In this document: positions 46,949 through 48,102 of the stretch, piece after piece
How the letters are laid out: each line of letters opens with the position of its first letter
Position numbering within the stretch: position 1 is the stretch's first letter
Virus record (IMG/VR): IMGVR_UViG_3300031364_000004
Span: 1 to 48,102 of that record
Length of the DNA stretch: 48,102 nt
Strand: one strand, 5' to 3'
Origin: a virus
Notes under the pieces: model-generated
Database searches by the model: none
Seen by the model: only the letters and a program-made list of their open reading frames with translations
Told to the model about the DNA's origin: nothing
Position numbers and translations under genes: made by a program

Positions 46949-47541
46949 TTTATTCCCTTTGCTATAACCTTATCAGCCTTATTTTCCGTCACTATTATTT
47001 TAACACTGCTGAAATATTTTGCAAGTGTCTGAATGCCATTTGTTTTTTCTCTTACATCCATAATTAATACACCGTCATCAGACATAATCGGAATAATCTG
47101 GTCAATGTATGTGTCAACAGTGTAATGATATCCCCATGATAAAAGCGAAATCACAATATCTATATTGGATAATGTTGTCAGCGGCACTCCGGTTTGAGCA
47201 TCCAGATATTTAAAATTGGTCATTCCATTGGCCTTCATAAATTTTATTGTCTGCTCTTTTGAGTTATAACCGAAATATTTTTCGTTGAACCCGTATTTAA
47301 TTTTATTGGGATACACCTGATCAATAAAATCAAACAGATAAAACATTGGCTTATCTCTGTAATGCTGCATAAGCATTATATCAATTCCACCTATTCCGCA
47401 GCCTACATCAAGGATATTATTACATTTATAGGGCAGATAATTTTTTATATACTCGTAATCTTTTTTTATTTCTTCTTCGAAGTTCACTTTTCTTGTTCTT
47501 TGTTTTACGATCCAATCCATACAACTTTCTGGCACGATCAT
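46942..47541 (-). CDS. SAM-dependent methyltransferase
   Basis: The protein has 199 residues. NILDVGCGIGGIDIMLMQHY is motif I of class I methyltransferases; IDIVISLLSWGYHYTVDTYI and GVLIMDVREK follow. CMDWIVKQRTRKVNFEEEIK before motif I is part of the fold. Its start at 47541 has a strong GGAGGGAATATT site but lies 116 bases inside the upstream glycosyltransferase gene, so both products read the same DNA. Confidence 0.85.
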   Translation of the reverse strand: MIVPESCMDWIVKQRTRKVNFEEEIKKDYEYIKNYLPYKCNNILDVGCGIGGIDIMLMQHYRDKPMFYLFDFIDQVYPNKIKYGFNEKYFGYNSKEQTIKFMKANGMTNFKYLDAQTGVPLTTLSNIDIVISLLSWGYHYTVDTYIDQIIPIMSDDGVLIMDVREKTNGIQTLAKYFSSVKIIVTENKADKVIAKGIKW

Positions 47542-48102
47542 AATATTCCCTCCAAATTTTAATAATCGGTATAAGGTATTCAGGCGGTTCGCTTAATTGC
47601 CCGAAACAATATTTTCGCAATTTTGATTTTATATGTATAACGCGCGTATCTTTTGTTATAAACTCCCATTCATGCTGACAGGCATTCCATATAACGCTAT
47701 CAAGTTTTAATACTTTTGCATAATTGTTTTTTTCAATTGTTATTGCCAATGATGCCTGATCAATGCCGCCATGGTGTGCTACAAATCGCTTGGCAGGAAT
47801 ATCGTCATTGATAACCCTTCCCCGGATATATAAAGTATTCTTGACCCATTCTTTTATAAACCTTTCTGACCGTGAATTATGCCGATACCACCAGATCCCG
47901 GTATTATACGGAATTATTTTCCTGACTGTGATAGCAATATCAAAATCCTGTTTCCATAAATCTGTTATATCTTTTTTAAAAAGTAAATCACAATCACAGA
48001 CTGCAACATCCTGCTTATCTTTCAATATCTTTTTGCATGCTTGTAAATGTGCATAGCAGGTATCAAAAGTATGTACAAGTTTTTTTTGTGGTGAACGTAA
48101 TT
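47426..48102 (-). CDS. Glycosyltransferase, C-terminal part (split by contig ends)
   Basis: This holds residues from about 37 on; the start is at 1-247. Key parts are VAVCDCDLLFKKDI (DCD metal motif), IIPYNTGIWWYRHN, AHHGGIDQASLAITI and WNACQHEW, aligning with the order in the neighbouring glycosyltransferase at 244-1056. It ends in a Lys/Arg-rich tail (KTKNKKSELRRRNKKRLRVY) that is encoded in the region shared with the methyltransferase; the tail may be a by-product of overprinting. Confidence 0.85.
   Translation of the reverse strand, partial: LRSPQKKLVHTFDTCYAHLQACKKILKDKQDVAVCDCDLLFKKDITDLWKQDFDIAITVRKIIPYNTGIWWYRHNSRSERFIKEWVKNTLYIRGRVINDDIPAKRFVAHHGGIDQASLAITIEKNNYAKVLKLDSVIWNACQHEWEFITKDTRVIHIKSKLRKYCFGQLSEPPEYLIPIIKIWREYYDRARKLYGLDRKTKNKKSELRRRNKKRLRVYKKLSAL
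47968..48102. repeat. Terminal direct repeat, right copy
   Basis: It is identical to bases 1-135 except A at 48094 for G at 127. The unit genome is therefore 1-47967. Confidence 0.95.

Overview
The window looks like one complete, AT-rich tailed-phage genome assembled as a linear contig. Bases 1-135 recur at 47968-48102 with a single mismatch, so the unit genome is about 47,967 bp and closes into a circle; a glycosyltransferase gene is split across the contig ends. Nearly every gene is on the minus strand and is packed with 4-base ATGA overlaps and strong AAGGAGG-type ribosome sites. The host cannot be named from the sequence. No integrase, partition genes or DNA polymerase were recognised. 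The long tape-measure gene, tail tube, neck proteins and absence of a sheath point to a siphovirus.

In transcription order (decreasing coordinates) the genome opens at about 25.0 kb with a control region: a 59-residue Cro/CI-like repressor, three copies of an ATATCACaaTGTGTTTATA-type operator, two minus promoters whose spacers are operators, and one divergent gene at 25278-25559 with its own promoter and terminator. Early genes (24.6-17.0 kb) are small unknown proteins, then an ERF annealing protein, a YqaJ exonuclease, a coiled-coil protein, an HNH-type nuclease and a DnaD-like replication protein. Two textbook type I hammerhead ribozymes sit between the first early genes, each directly after a stop codon and just before the next ribosome site. 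Another early leader (17179-17299) folds on paper into a pseudoknot.

From 17 to 3.5 kb lies accessory cargo: zinc-ribbon proteins, YopX-like, Lar-like, PAPS-reductase-like and RuvC-like proteins, a C39-type cysteine peptidase between small membrane proteins, an Ala/Tyr-repeat protein resembling phage 'immunity' proteins, a tRNA-Phe, a 743-residue helicase-DNA methyltransferase fusion and a MazG-like protein.

The late region runs from 3.3 kb through the contig joint and down to 25.6 kb. It holds small and large terminase, an unusual sugar/surface-modification cluster (two glycosyltransferases, two methyltransferases, a sulfotransferase-like protein and a shortened UDP-sugar dehydrogenase), portal, minor head protein, ClpP-like protease with a nested scaffold start, capsid decoration, major capsid, neck proteins, tail tube, chaperone, tape measure, tail tip proteins, a beta-propeller-like protein, a fibre, an SGNH esterase, a membrane protein ending in a LuxR-like helix-turn-helix, and a set of membrane proteins likely involved in lysis.

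The most notable items are the ribozyme-punctuated early operon, the pseudoknotted leader, the glycan cluster between terminase and portal, the helicase-methyltransferase fusion and the membrane-anchored DNA-binding protein.
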